From Pseudomonadota bacterium (GTDB lineage Bacteria; Pseudomonadota; Gammaproteobacteria; Ga0077536), in contig JADJYF010000026.1 in the NCBI GenBank assembly GCA_016719885.1, positions 186,001 to 250,000 of the forward strand: 64,000 nucleotides of DNA, read 5' to 3'. The notes under the pieces were generated by a model. That model saw only the letters and a program-made list of their open reading frames with translations, ran no database searches and was not told the origin of the DNA. Made by a program: the position numbers and the translations under genes. Positions within the stretch are counted from its first letter, which is position 1, and the number at the start of each line of letters is the position of its first letter. Positions 45,955-55,056 of this stretch are shown here, piece by piece.

Positions 45955-47597
45955 GCGCTGGCCAAGGCGGCTTTGATCAACGCCTGGCCTTCCTCCTGGA
46001 TGCGGCGCAGGTGATCGGCGCCACGAAAACTTTCGGCGTAGAGCTTGTAGACGTCCTCGGTGCCTGACGGGCGCGCCGCGAACCAGCCCTGCGCGGTCAC
46101 CACCTTGAGACCGCCGATGGCGGCGCCGTTGCCGGGCGCATGGCTCAAGGCGGCCGTGATCGGATCGCCCGCCAAGGTGGTGGCGGTCAAGGCGCTCGGG
46201 CTCAAGGCGCCGAGGATGGCCTTCTCGGCCGGCGTCGCCGCGGCATCGATGCGCGCATACACCGGCTCGCCGAGTTCACTCACCAGCTGCCGGTAACACT
46301 CGCCCGGATCGCGGCCGCGCACTGCCATGATCTCGGCCGCCAGCAGGTCCATGATGAGACCGTCCTTGTCGGTGCACCACACGCGTCCGTCCTGGCGCAG
46401 GAACGATGCGCCGGCGCTCTCCTCGCCGCCGAAGCCGAGTTCACCCGACAACAATCCGGGCACGAAATACTTGAAGCCTACCGGCACTTCCACCAGCGGT
46501 CGGCCGAGACGCGCCGCCACGCGATCGATGAGGCTGCTGCTGACCAGGGTCTTGCCGACGCCGGCCTCGCGCCGCCAGCCGGGCCGCGCGCCGAACAGGT
46601 AATCGATGGCGACGGCCAGGTAGTGATTGGGATTCATGAGCCCGACGCTGGGCGTGACGATGCCATGGCGATCGCAATCGGCATCGTTGCCGCAGGCCAG
46701 CGAGTAGCGGTCCTTCATGGCGATGAGCTGGGCCATGGCGTGGGGCGACGAGCAGTCCATGCGGATCTTGCCGTCCCAGTCGAGCGGCATGAAGGCGAAG
46801 CGCCCATCCACCACGGGATTGACCACGGTGATATCCAGCCCGTAGCGCTCGGCGATGGGCGCCCAGTAGTCGACCGCCGAACCGCCCAGCGGATCGATGC
46901 CGATGCGCAGCCCCGCCGCGCGGATGCGCGGCATGTCGACGACCGCACCGAGATCCGCCACGTAATGCGCGATGTAATCGTGGCGATGGGTGGTGGCGGC
47001 GCGCAGCGCCGCGGCGAGCGGCACGCGCTTGACGCCCGCGAGCCTGGCCGCCAGCAGTTGGTTGGCGCGCTGTTCTATCCACTTGGTGATGTCGGTGTCG
47101 GCCGGTCCGCCTTGCGGCGGGTTGTACTTGATGCCGCCGTCCTGCGGCGGATTGTGCGAGGGCGTGATGACGATGCCATCGGCATGGCCGCTGTCACGGC
47201 CGTGGTTGTAGGTGAGGATGGCATGGGAGATGGCCGGCGTCGGCGTGTAGCCGTCGCGCGCATCAATCATGGTATCGACGCCATTGGCGGCCAGCACTTC
47301 CAGGCTGTCCTGCCACGCCGGCGCCGACAGCGCATGGGTGTCACGGCCGAGATACAAAGGCCCGCTGGTGCCCTGCGCGGCGCGGTAGTCGCATACCGCC
47401 TGCACCACCGCCAGCACGTGCGCGCTGTTGAAACTGGCCTTGAATGCCGAACCGCGATGACCCGAGGTGCCGAAAGCCACGCGCTGCTCGCGGCTGCCGG
47501 CATCGGGCGTGATGTCGGTGTAGGCGGCCAGCAAGGCATCGACATCGATGAGGTCAGCGGGCTCGGCGACGAGGCCGGCGCGGGCGTGCACGGACAT
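45951..47597 (-). CDS. pgm: Phosphoglucomutase (alpha-D-glucose-specific)
   Basis: A 548-residue enzyme interconverting glucose-1- and glucose-6-phosphate. FGTSGHRGSAFKASFN near the N terminus, phosphoserine loop ITPSHNPPQDGGIKYNP, metal loop with NDADCDRHGI, and the C-terminal phosphate site ARPSGTEDVYKLYAE are all intact. Length is as for E. coli Pgm. Co-transcribed with the SDR gene that follows. Confidence 0.96.
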   Translation of the reverse strand: MSVHARAGLVAEPADLIDVDALLAAYTDITPDAGSREQRVAFGTSGHRGSAFKASFNSAHVLAVVQAVCDYRAAQGTSGPLYLGRDTHALSAPAWQDSLEVLAANGVDTMIDARDGYTPTPAISHAILTYNHGRDSGHADGIVITPSHNPPQDGGIKYNPPQGGPADTDITKWIEQRANQLLAARLAGVKRVPLAAALRAATTHRHDYIAHYVADLGAVVDMPRIRAAGLRIGIDPLGGSAVDYWAPIAERYGLDITVVNPVVDGRFAFMPLDWDGKIRMDCSSPHAMAQLIAMKDRYSLACGNDADCDRHGIVTPSVGLMNPNHYLAVAIDYLFGARPGWRREAGVGKTLVSSSLIDRVAARLGRPLVEVPVGFKYFVPGLLSGELGFGGEESAGASFLRQDGRVWCTDKDGLIMDLLAAEIMAVRGRDPGECYRQLVSELGEPVYARIDAAATPAEKAILGALSPSALTATTLAGDPITAALSHAPGNGAAIGGLKVVTAQGWFAARPSGTEDVYKLYAESFRGADHLRRIQEEGQALIKAALASA

Positions 47598-47684
47598 GAA
47601 AACTCCTGGGCTGGGGCGTATCAGGGATATGGTGTCACTGTCGCGCCGACATTGGCATGACCTGGCGCGCAGCGCGCGGCTTTT

Positions 47685-48890
47685 TCATTGCACGACGCGT
47701 CGCGCGCGCCACGCCAGCAGCGCGGTCAAGGCCAGCGCGGCAAGGTTCAGCGCCGCCGAACTCATGAAGGCCGCGCCATAGCTGCCGGTCACATCGAACA
47801 GCCAGCCCGCGACATAGGGACCGATGGCGGCGGGCGCACCGGCCACGGCGAAGATCATGCCGACGATGGCGGCGACGTGGGCGCGACCGAAAAGATCGCC
47901 GCACAACGGCGGCAGCAGCGTCACCCCGCCGCCGTAGGAAAAACCGAACACCGTCGCCGCCACCCACAGCGTAGCCAGGCCGTGGGCGTCGGCGAACAGC
48001 ATGAACGCCGCCGCCTGCAGCGCGAACACGCCGAGCAGGGCCGGCATGCGGCCTATCCAGTCCGACAGCACGCCGGACGACAGGCGTCCAACCGTGCCGC
48101 CGATGCCGATGGCGCTGATTACCGAGGCCGCCGCGACGCGACTGATGCCGAGATCCTCGGCATAGGCCACCGCGTGCACGAACGGCACGAATACCGGCAC
48201 CCAGGTCAGGAAATAGATGGCGATGAGCAACAGGAAGGGTTCGGTCCAGCACACTTCGTTCAATGTTTTGCCCGGGCCGAGCGCGCTGACCACGGGCGGC
48301 TCGGCGTCACCGTCGGGCCACAGGCCGACGGACTCCGGGTCGCGCACCATGAAGCGCGCCGCCACCAGCATGCAGCCGGCCGCGACCACGGCGGTGATGG
48401 CCAAGGTCCAGCGCCAGCCGACCAGACCAATCAAGCTCGCGGCCAGCGCCGGCACCAGCAGGTTGCCGAGGCTGCCGCCGCTGGAGGCAACCGCCACCGC
48501 CGTGCCGCGACGGCGCGTGAACCAGCGCGACACCGTGGCATTGCACGGCACCCATGCCACGCTCATGCCGAGCGCGGCGACCAGGCCCAGCGTGAGATTG
48601 AGATGCCAGGGTTCATGCACCAGCGCGCTGGCGCCCCAGCCAAGGCCGAGCAGGATGGCGCCGACCGTGATCACCGGCCGTGGCCCGATGCGATCGGTGG
48701 CGCGTCCGGTGGCGGCGCTCAGGGCGCTGTAGAGAAATACATACAGCGAATACGGCAGTGCGGTGGCGGCACGACTCCAGCCGAGTTCGGCGGCCATGCC
48801 GCTGGCGAACACGCCGTAGCTGAACTGCAGCCCATAGGCAAAGAACAGCACGCTGAAAGCGGCGGCCACCACCTGCCAGCCGCGAAACAC
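47685..48890 (-). CDS. MFS transporter (monocarboxylate/oxalate-formate-like)
   Basis: A 401-residue permease with about 12 hydrophobic segments. GTG 48890 is chosen for the GAAGGG 8 bases before it and because the first helix (GWQVVAAAFSVLFFAYG) starts there; the longer open frame upstream lies over another gene. The A-like motif GRATDRIGPRPVITVGA follows helix 2, and FTRRRGTAVAVASSGGSLG is typical of this MFS branch. Substrate unknown. Confidence 0.87.
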   Translation of the reverse strand: MFRGWQVVAAAFSVLFFAYGLQFSYGVFASGMAAELGWSRAATALPYSLYVFLYSALSAATGRATDRIGPRPVITVGAILLGLGWGASALVHEPWHLNLTLGLVAALGMSVAWVPCNATVSRWFTRRRGTAVAVASSGGSLGNLLVPALAASLIGLVGWRWTLAITAVVAAGCMLVAARFMVRDPESVGLWPDGDAEPPVVSALGPGKTLNEVCWTEPFLLLIAIYFLTWVPVFVPFVHAVAYAEDLGISRVAAASVISAIGIGGTVGRLSSGVLSDWIGRMPALLGVFALQAAAFMLFADAHGLATLWVAATVFGFSYGGGVTLLPPLCGDLFGRAHVAAIVGMIFAVAGAPAAIGPYVAGWLFDVTGSYGAAFMSSAALNLAALALTALLAWRARRVVQ

Positions 48891-48904
48891 GCCACGCCCT
48901 TCGC

Positions 48905-49405
48905 TCAGGGCTGCTGTGCCCACGCCTGCATCACGGCCGGCCACACCGGCACCACCGAGGTCATGGCCGCATTGGCCTCGTCGCTGGCCTTGCGTTGCAC
49001 CGCTTCGCTGAACACCTGCACGCCGTCGCCTTTCAAGAGCGCCACCGCCATCTGGTTGGTGTCGGCGTTCCAGACCAGGCCGGCTTTCTCGGCGACCTCG
49101 GGAATGGGCGTGAACTTCGAGACCACGAAGAACAAGGGGCCCTGCTGTTGCAGTTGGTCGGCGGTCTTCAACAGCTGCAGGGCGGTGTCGTAGTTGGGCC
49201 CGAGCAGCGCTGTCATGCGATCCCGGATCAAAGGCTGGTCGTAGAGATGCACGACATTCGGGTCGAGGCCGACCAGGGGCTTGAGCAGCGCCCACATCAG
49301 CTGCGCCGGGCTCGGCAGCAACATGGCCGGCGCGAGACACGCCGACAGCGGCACCGACAGGCAAACACACATGGCCGCCACACGCAGCTTGAGCGCGATA
49401 CGCAT
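48905..49405 (-). CDS. Putative lipoprotein of unknown function
   Basis: A 166-residue protein. The N terminus MRIALKLRVAAMCVCLSVPL with lipobox LSAC predicts a lipoprotein signal. The body is largely helical with FFVVSKFTPIPEVAEKAGL in the middle; no family is recognised. ATG 49405 is used since upstream codons do not resemble a signal peptide. It precedes the MFS gene by 14 bases on the same strand. Confidence 0.7.
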   Translation of the reverse strand: MRIALKLRVAAMCVCLSVPLSACLAPAMLLPSPAQLMWALLKPLVGLDPNVVHLYDQPLIRDRMTALLGPNYDTALQLLKTADQLQQQGPLFFVVSKFTPIPEVAEKAGLVWNADTNQMAVALLKGDGVQVFSEAVQRKASDEANAAMTSVVPVWPAVMQAWAQQP

Positions 49406-49556
49406 CGTCAGAATTTCATCCCAATGGCAGGGCCGCCATGGTGAGTGGCGAGGCCCCCGAAAGCAAGGCCGCGCCGCGTGACGGCGCGCCGCGCTTCGTT
49501 CGATAATCACGGCGCCGAGCGCCATCGTCGTCAACATGACACCAGGAGTATCGCCC

Positions 49557-49934
49557 ATGACGCCGGAGCAAGTGGTCAACGCGTTCTGCAAGGCCTTGAA
49601 CGACGAAGGCGTGGAAGCCTCGCTGCGCTACATCGCCGATGACTGTGTCTACCAGAACATGCCGTTCCCGCCGGTGCACGGCCCGCAAGGCGTGCGCGAC
49701 ACCCTGCTCGGCTTCTTCCAGATCACCGGCCCGGTGCGTATCGAGACCTTGCAGCAGGCCGCGGTCGGCGATTACGTGTTCAACGAACGCCTCGACCATT
49801 TCGCGCCGCCCGGCGGCCGCGCCTTTCCGCTGCCGGTGGCCGGCGCGTTCAAGGTGCGCGGTGACAAGATCAGCGAATGGCGCGATTACTTCTGCATGCG
49901 CCAGTTCGCCGAAGGCACGGGGCTCGCGATCTGA
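49557..49934 (+). CDS. Limonene-1,2-epoxide hydrolase-like protein (NTF2 fold)
   Basis: A 125-residue protein. The LEH catalytic triad is visible as R78 and D80 in NERLDHF and D110 in SEWRDYF; CAGGAG precedes ATG 49557. LEH family members open epoxides in one step. The actual substrate need not be limonene. It is followed by a frameshifted cytochrome c' gene and a periplasmic protein. Confidence 0.85.
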   Translation: MTPEQVVNAFCKALNDEGVEASLRYIADDCVYQNMPFPPVHGPQGVRDTLLGFFQITGPVRIETLQQAAVGDYVFNERLDHFAPPGGRAFPLPVAGAFKVRGDKISEWRDYFCMRQFAEGTGLAI

Positions 49935-49978
49935 GCAAGCCGGGCGCACGCCCGCCGCGCGGCGCGGACTGGCTGGCG

Positions 49979-50409
49979 ATGGCGCTCGCGGCGCTCGGCG
50001 CGTGCGCGCCGGCGGCACGCGCCGCCGACTCGCCCGAGGACGCCGTGCGCTTCCGCCAGGGCATCATGAACGCCATGGCCTGGAACGTCGCACCACTGGC
50101 CTACATGGTCACCGGCCGACAGCGCTTCGACGATGCGCGCTTCACGGTGCTGGCGGCGCGTACCGCGGTGCTCGCCACCATGGCGCTGGAAGGCTTCACG
50201 CCGGACAGCGCCGCGGCCCGTTCACTGACCAGCGCCAAAGTGTGGCGAAACTTCGACGATTTCAGCCAGCGCATGCAGGCCTGGAATCCACCAGTTCGGC
50301 GCTGGCCAAGGCCGCGCAGCGCGGTGACCAGGCGCAGATGCGCGTGTTGTTCGACGACACGCTCAAGATCTGCAAAGCCTGTCATGACCAATACCAGCGC
50401 GCGCCCTGA
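49979..50409 (+). pseudogene. Cytochrome c' / c-556 family protein with single-base frameshift
   Basis: A short Sec-type leader (ALGACAPAARA) leads into DSPEDAVRFRQGIMNAMAWN, typical of four-helix cytochrome c'. The frame breaks at about 50280, where MQA should continue as LESTSSALAKAAQRGD; the heme motif CKACH and the end DQYQRAP are only in the next frame. One missing base would restore about 143 residues. The start is uncertain (ATG 49979, or an upstream CTG). Either decay or consensus error. Confidence 0.8.
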
Positions 50410-50455
50410 GCCCCGCTCGCGTGGCGCGCATTCATCACCTGACAAGGAGAGACCC

Positions 50456-50857
50456 ATGCTGTCGACGCGCGTGATTGTGATAGGCCTGCTCGGCCTGGGA
50501 TTGGACGGCGCGCTGGCCGCCGATGCGCCACCGCCCTGCGGACATTCGCTCGACTCCGCGCCCAGGACCGTGCAGAGCACGCTCACGCCGGCCTATGCCG
50601 ACAGCAAGGTCGATTTGAAATCCGTCGCGAAGCACATGAATGGTCTCATGCTCGAGATCGGGCGCTGCCAGGCCTACGCGCAGGACCCGGACAACGACAC
50701 CCCCAACCGTCAGCACGACATCGCCGAGTGGCAGTCGCTCAACCAATGGATGTATCGCCTGACGAGCTTCGTCGATCAGAACGCACGCGGCGATCATCAC
50801 ATGGACTGGAAACGTGAGTTCGAGCTGTTCCAGGACGTCTACGAGTTGAAGCGCTGA
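50456..50857 (+). CDS. Small secreted protein of unknown function
   Basis: A 133-residue protein with a signal peptide (VIVIGLLGLGLDGALAADA) and AAGGAGA before ATG 50456. The mature part has two Cys and a His-rich C end (GDHHMDWKREFELF). No known family is recognised. Its position beside the cytochrome c' gene suggests a periplasmic redox or metal-related job, which is only inference. Confidence 0.7.
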   Translation: MLSTRVIVIGLLGLGLDGALAADAPPPCGHSLDSAPRTVQSTLTPAYADSKVDLKSVAKHMNGLMLEIGRCQAYAQDPDNDTPNRQHDIAEWQSLNQWMYRLTSFVDQNARGDHHMDWKREFELFQDVYELKR

Positions 50858-50864
50858 GCCGGCC

Positions 50865-51317
50865 ATGCACATCTGGGTGGACGCGGACGCCTGTCCGCGC
50901 GTGATCAGGGACATCATCTTCCGCGCCGCCGAGCGCCGCGCCATCGCCACCACCCTGGTCGCCAACCAGTCGCTGTCCCTGCCGCCTTCGGCCCATGTGC
51001 GCAGCGTGCGCGTGCCGGGCGGCTTCGATGAAGCGGACAAGCACATCGAGAACTCGGTCGCGCCCGGCGACATCGTCATCACGGCCGATATTCCGCTTGC
51101 CGCCGGCGTCATCGCCAAGGGCGCGCTGGCGCTCAATCCGCGCGGCACGCTCTACACCAAGGACAACATCGGCGAGCGTCTCGCGGTACGCGACATGCTG
51201 GACGAGCTGCGCTCCTCGCGCCTGGTGCGCGGCGGCCCGCCGCCGCTCGATCAGAAGGACAGGCAGGCGTTCGCCAACCAGTTCGACAAGCTGCTGGCAC
51301 GCGCAGCGCAGGCATGA
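50865..51317 (+). CDS. YaiI/YqxD family protein (DUF188)
   Basis: A 150-residue protein with the family start MHIWVDADACPRVIRDII and acidic PIN-like residues, DIVITADIPLAAGVIAKGA, and LNPRGTLYTKDNI. No activity is proven, though the fold resembles nucleases. Overlaps the next gene in ATGA. Confidence 0.93.
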   Translation: MHIWVDADACPRVIRDIIFRAAERRAIATTLVANQSLSLPPSAHVRSVRVPGGFDEADKHIENSVAPGDIVITADIPLAAGVIAKGALALNPRGTLYTKDNIGERLAVRDMLDELRSSRLVRGGPPPLDQKDRQAFANQFDKLLARAAQA

Positions 51318-51604
51318 GCATGCACATCGCCTGGTACGACGTGGTCGGCACCGTCGGCGTGGTGCTGATCCTCATCGCCTATTTCCTGCTGCAGACCGAG
51401 CGCTGGTCGGGCCAGTCGCTGAGCTATTCGCTGGTCAACCTCGTCGGCTCGCTGATGATCACGGTGTCGCTCATCTACGATTTCAACCTGTCGTCGTTCA
51501 TCATCGAGGTGGCGTGGATAGCGATCAGCATCTATGGCATCGTGCGTGCGCGCCGCGCCACGCGCGGTGGCGCATCGTATATCCCCAGCGAGGACACCCC
51601 ATGA
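51314..51604 (+). CDS. CBU_0592-like small membrane protein
   Basis: A 96-residue protein with three hydrophobic helices (VGVVLILIAYFLLQ, LVNLVGSLMITVSLIY, IIEVAWIAISIYGIV), matching the CBU_0592 domain. Unknown function. Its start and stop overlap both neighbours in ATGA, so yaiI-like, this gene and the NIPSNAP gene are probably translated together. Confidence 0.85.
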   Translation: MSMHIAWYDVVGTVGVVLILIAYFLLQTERWSGQSLSYSLVNLVGSLMITVSLIYDFNLSSFIIEVAWIAISIYGIVRARRATRGGASYIPSEDTP

Positions 51605-51915
51605 TCGTCGATCACCGCACCTACACCCTCTATCCCGGCAAGCTCAAGGCCTTTGTCGAACTCTACGGCAGCAAGGGCTGGCCGCTGCAACAGCAGTACC
51701 TTGGCGACTGCGTGGGCTGGTACAGCTCGATGGACATCGGGCAGTTGAACCAGGTCGTGCACATGTGGCGCTTCAAGGATCTCAACGACCGCGCCGAGCG
51801 TCGCGCGCGCATGATGGCGGACCCGGCGTGGCCGGTGTATGCGGAGTCCGCCGCGCCGCTCATCCAGCACCAGGAAAACAAGATCCTGAGCGCCGCGCCG
51901 TTCTTCAAGGCTTGA
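51601..51915 (+). CDS. NIPSNAP family protein
   Basis: A 104-residue ferredoxin-like dimeric alpha-beta barrel protein. MIVDHRTYTLYPGKLKAFVE and NQVVHMWRFKDLNDRAERR are the family marks. NIPSNAP proteins in bacteria have no defined reaction. ATG 51601 overlaps the upstream stop. Confidence 0.87.
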   Translation: MIVDHRTYTLYPGKLKAFVELYGSKGWPLQQQYLGDCVGWYSSMDIGQLNQVVHMWRFKDLNDRAERRARMMADPAWPVYAESAAPLIQHQENKILSAAPFFKA

Positions 51916-52042
51916 TGGCGGGCCGAGGCCACGCACAAGGTCGTGGCCGACCAACACTGGCCCACCTACATGAGCTGACAGCGGCACCCGTGGCGCGCCG
52001 CGCGCGCGCCTGTAGACTGCTTGCACCGCGGGGAGACAGGCC

Positions 52043-53269
52043 ATGAACGAAGCGCTGCGAGCATCCGGTACCGACATCGCGATTCCGCCCCACGTGCCGC
52101 CCGAGCGCGTGTTCGACTTCGACATCTACGCTCCCCACGCCGCCGGTGAAGACTACTTCGAAGCCTGGCTGCGCTTCCGCAACGAAATGCCCTTCCCGCT
52201 GATCTGGACGCCGCGCCACGGCGGACACTGGGTGGTGACGCGCGGCGCGCAGGTGCTCGAGGTCTATGCCGATGCCACGCGATTCTCGGTCGATGCCTTC
52301 GGCGTGCCGCGCGCGGTCGGCGCGCAACAGCCGCTCGGCGCCTTGATCAAGGATCCTCCCGAGCACAGCCAGTGGCGCCAATTTCTCAATGTCGGCCTGT
52401 CGCCGCGCGTGGTGCGCGACAACGAAGCGGCGATCCGCGCCCGTGCCGTCGCCCTCATCGAAGGCTTCCGGCACCGCGGCCATTGCGAGGTGGTGCGCGA
52501 CTTCGCCGATGTGCTGCCCTTGAGCGTGTTCCTGGAACTCGTCGGCCTGCCGCTCGCCGATCGCGAAATGCTTGCGGCATGGACCGCCGAGACGGTGCGC
52601 GGCGCCGACCTCGTGGCACGCCAGCAGGCTTTCATGGCGCTGGCCGATTACCTCGCGCCGGTGCTGGCCGCGCGGCGCGGTGGCGGCGGCAGCGACATGC
52701 TGAGCGCGATTGCAAACCTGGAAGTCAACGGCGCGCCGATCGCGACCGAAGAAGCCGTGGGCGCCGCCATCCACCTGTGCATGGCCGGTCTCGACACGGT
52801 CGCCTCGCTGCTGGTGTTCGTGCTGGAGTACCTGGCCCGTCATCCCCACGAGCGCCGCGCGCTGCGCGATGATGCGGCGCGCCTGCAGGGCGCGGCCACC
52901 GAGTTCACGCGGCGCTTCCCCATCGTGGTGATGAGTCGTCGCGTAGTCGCCGACATCACGTTCGCCGACACCGCACTGCGGCGCGACGACATGATCACTG
53001 CCGCCACCATGCTCTATAACCTCGACCCCGAGATCTTTCCCGAGCCGCTGCGCTTCGATCCTGCGCGTCGCACCGTGCAACTGGCCACTTTTGGCCACGG
53101 TATCCACCGCTGCCCCGGCGCCATCCTCGGTCGCCAGGAACTCGTGATCACCTTGCAGGAGTGGCTGAAGCGCATTCCTGATTTCGAACTCGCCAATGCC
53201 CAGGCACCGCGTACCAACGGCGGCATCGTCGCCAGCATGCCGGCCCTCGAACTGCGCTGGCGCGCGTGA
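52043..53269 (+). CDS. Cytochrome P450
   Basis: A 408-residue soluble bacterial P450. Heme-thiolate C357 in FGHGIHRCPGAILG, I-helix oxygen motif AGLDT, and a K-helix ExxR (EFTR). GGGGAGACAGG precedes the ATG. It would oxidise a hydrophobic substrate with electrons from a ferredoxin; no ferredoxin or reductase gene adjoins it. The family within CYP101/111-like enzymes cannot be set without comparison. Confidence 0.92.
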   Translation: MNEALRASGTDIAIPPHVPPERVFDFDIYAPHAAGEDYFEAWLRFRNEMPFPLIWTPRHGGHWVVTRGAQVLEVYADATRFSVDAFGVPRAVGAQQPLGALIKDPPEHSQWRQFLNVGLSPRVVRDNEAAIRARAVALIEGFRHRGHCEVVRDFADVLPLSVFLELVGLPLADREMLAAWTAETVRGADLVARQQAFMALADYLAPVLAARRGGGGSDMLSAIANLEVNGAPIATEEAVGAAIHLCMAGLDTVASLLVFVLEYLARHPHERRALRDDAARLQGAATEFTRRFPIVVMSRRVVADITFADTALRRDDMITAATMLYNLDPEIFPEPLRFDPARRTVQLATFGHGIHRCPGAILGRQELVITLQEWLKRIPDFELANAQAPRTNGGIVASMPALELRWRA

Positions 53270-53288
53270 GCGCGCCGCGCGACAACCC

Positions 53289-54500
53289 TCACGCCACCAA
53301 CGAAGAAATCACCAGGTCGGAAAGGGTCTGGTAACGCACGAAGTTGTCGGCTTCATCCATGAGGCCGGTGCTGAGCAACACCAGCGAAACATCACGTGCC
53401 GGGTCGACCCAGAACAATGTCGTGCCACGACCGATGCCGCCAAAGGTGCGCGGCGAGTTCAGATCGCCGAAAGGTCCGGGCGTCGGCTTCTCACCGCGTC
53501 CCCAGAAACCCAGGCCCAGGTAGGCCGGGCATTCCTGCCAGTGCCGCCCGGCGAACAACCACTTGAACACCTGGTTCGGCATTTCGCCGGTGTGATTGCG
53601 TGACATGAGGTCGATCATGGCCGGCGACAGGATGCGCTGGCCGTCGAGTTCGCCGCCGCGCCTGAGCATCTCGGTGAAGCGCCACATGTCGGCCAGCGTC
53701 GAGAACGCGCCGCCGCCCGGCACCACCGAGTGCGGATGAGTGGCATAGCCGCTGATGCGCGCGATATGGGTGGCGGCGATGTTGGCGGCGTGCTGGTGTT
53801 GCGGCAGCAGGAGATAGGACGCCGGCTGCAACGGGCAACGTCGTGCCATCAGGTCGACGCGCGGACCGAACGCGGTGTCGCGCATGGCGAGAGGCGCGAA
53901 CAGGTGCTCCTGCATGAGTTCGGTGAACGCACGCCCGCTGGCGCGCTGCATGAACAGGCCCAGCACCGAATGGGCGACCAGCACCGAGTAGGCCACCGCC
54001 GTGCCGGGCGTGCAGGAGGCCGGCCGGTCGAAGGTCCAGGCCGCGTACTGTTCGAGATTGGCGATGACCTCGGGCGGCACGCCGGGCGTGTCGATGGGCA
54101 GGCCACCGGTCTGGGTCAGGAGATGATGGAGGTTGATGAGCTGCTTGTCGGCGCGGCCGAATTCCGGAATCACCTCGGCAATCGGCGTGGTGAGATGGAA
54201 CATGCCGTCTTCCACCAGCTTCAAGGCCACGGTCGAGGTCAAGGCCTTGGTCAGCGACATGAGATGGAACACCGAGTCGGGTTCCAGTGGCAGGTCGGCG
54301 TCGCGATCGGCGTAGCCTTCGCAGATGTCCAGCACCCATTGGCCGTGACGCGCCACGCGCAGCGCCACGCCATTGCAGCGGCCGGCGGCGATGTCCGCTT
54401 CGACGCGTCGCGTGACGCGGGCCAGTCGGTCGGGGTCGAATCCCAGCGCGGCGGCGTCGGCGGGGATCAGGGGGGGCTCCTCAGGGGACTCGGCGCGCAT
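53289..54500 (-). CDS. Serine hydrolase, class C beta-lactamase/esterase family
   Basis: A 403-residue cytoplasmic-looking enzyme without a signal peptide. S82-L-T-K85 is the nucleophile motif and Y171-S172 (VAYSV) the second. The C-terminal GxGRGTTLFW stands in for KTG. Such proteins are usually esterases or EstB-like hydrolases. Convergent with the P450 gene by 19 bases. Confidence 0.87.
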   Translation of the reverse strand: MRAESPEEPPLIPADAAALGFDPDRLARVTRRVEADIAAGRCNGVALRVARHGQWVLDICEGYADRDADLPLEPDSVFHLMSLTKALTSTVALKLVEDGMFHLTTPIAEVIPEFGRADKQLINLHHLLTQTGGLPIDTPGVPPEVIANLEQYAAWTFDRPASCTPGTAVAYSVLVAHSVLGLFMQRASGRAFTELMQEHLFAPLAMRDTAFGPRVDLMARRCPLQPASYLLLPQHQHAANIAATHIARISGYATHPHSVVPGGGAFSTLADMWRFTEMLRRGGELDGQRILSPAMIDLMSRNHTGEMPNQVFKWLFAGRHWQECPAYLGLGFWGRGEKPTPGPFGDLNSPRTFGGIGRGTTLFWVDPARDVSLVLLSTGLMDEADNFVRYQTLSDLVISSLVA

Positions 54501-54518
54501 GGCATGCTAGCGCATCTT

Positions 54519-54607
54519 CCGTAGGTGCGAATTCATTCGGACATTGCAGGAAGGGCGCCGAGGCGCCGTCGCTGATCGTCGGCGTGCGAATGAATTCGCA
54601 CCTACGG
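54519..54607. repeat. REP pair, GTAG family (outward GTAG)
   Basis: Units 54519-54542 and 54584-54607, inverted, 41 bases apart. Same GTAG + GTGCGAA-TTCA-TTCGCAC as the pair at 45111; the left unit has G for C at 54540, a single stem mismatch. Unlike the first pair, GTAG points outward, and the pair sits between divergent genes rather than at a convergent end. Confidence 0.88.
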
Positions 54608-54648
54608 TACACTCCCGGCTACTCAATCTTAGCCAGGGGAACACTCAC

Positions 54649-55044
54649 ATGGGCATGAATCCCGCCAAGAACGCGGTCGACATCGGCATGGTGGTCGGCG
54701 ACATCCGGGCCAGCCTCGCGTTTTACGAAGGCGTGCTGGGCTTGAAGAAAGTGCAGGAGATGCCGCTGTGGTTCGGCACCATGCACCGCATGGCGTTCGG
54801 CGACAGCTTCATCAAGCTGGTCGATCCGAAGAAGGTGCCGCCGGCCGGCACGCTCGGGCTCGAGCAGGCGCTGGGCTTTCGCTATCTCACTTTCCCGGTC
54901 ACCAACATCGCCGAGGTGTGCGAGGCCTGCAAGCAGGCCGGTGTGAAGTTCGACGTCGAGATGAACGAATTCATGCCGGGCGTGACCATCGCCATGGTGC
55001 GCGACCCCGACGGCAACGTGGTGGAGTTCGTGCAGCGCGCCTGA
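54649..55044 (+). CDS. VOC superfamily (glyoxalase/bleomycin-resistance-like) protein
   Basis: A 131-residue protein of paired beta-alpha-beta3 modules (DIGMVVGDIRASLAFYEGVLGL and the C-terminal MVRDPDGNVVEFVQ). His/Glu metal ligands are incomplete, with E127 visible. CAGGGGA precedes ATG 54649. Substrate unknown. A membrane protein gene follows after 12 bases. Confidence 0.87.
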   Translation: MGMNPAKNAVDIGMVVGDIRASLAFYEGVLGLKKVQEMPLWFGTMHRMAFGDSFIKLVDPKKVPPAGTLGLEQALGFRYLTFPVTNIAEVCEACKQAGVKFDVEMNEFMPGVTIAMVRDPDGNVVEFVQRA

Positions 55045-55056
55045 GTCGCGACTTCC

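Noticed and set aside
47640..47684. GCGCGC-rich repeat followed by TTTTT between pgm and the MFS gene
   Set aside because: No stem with a workable loop, and the T-run is on the strand without a gene upstream.
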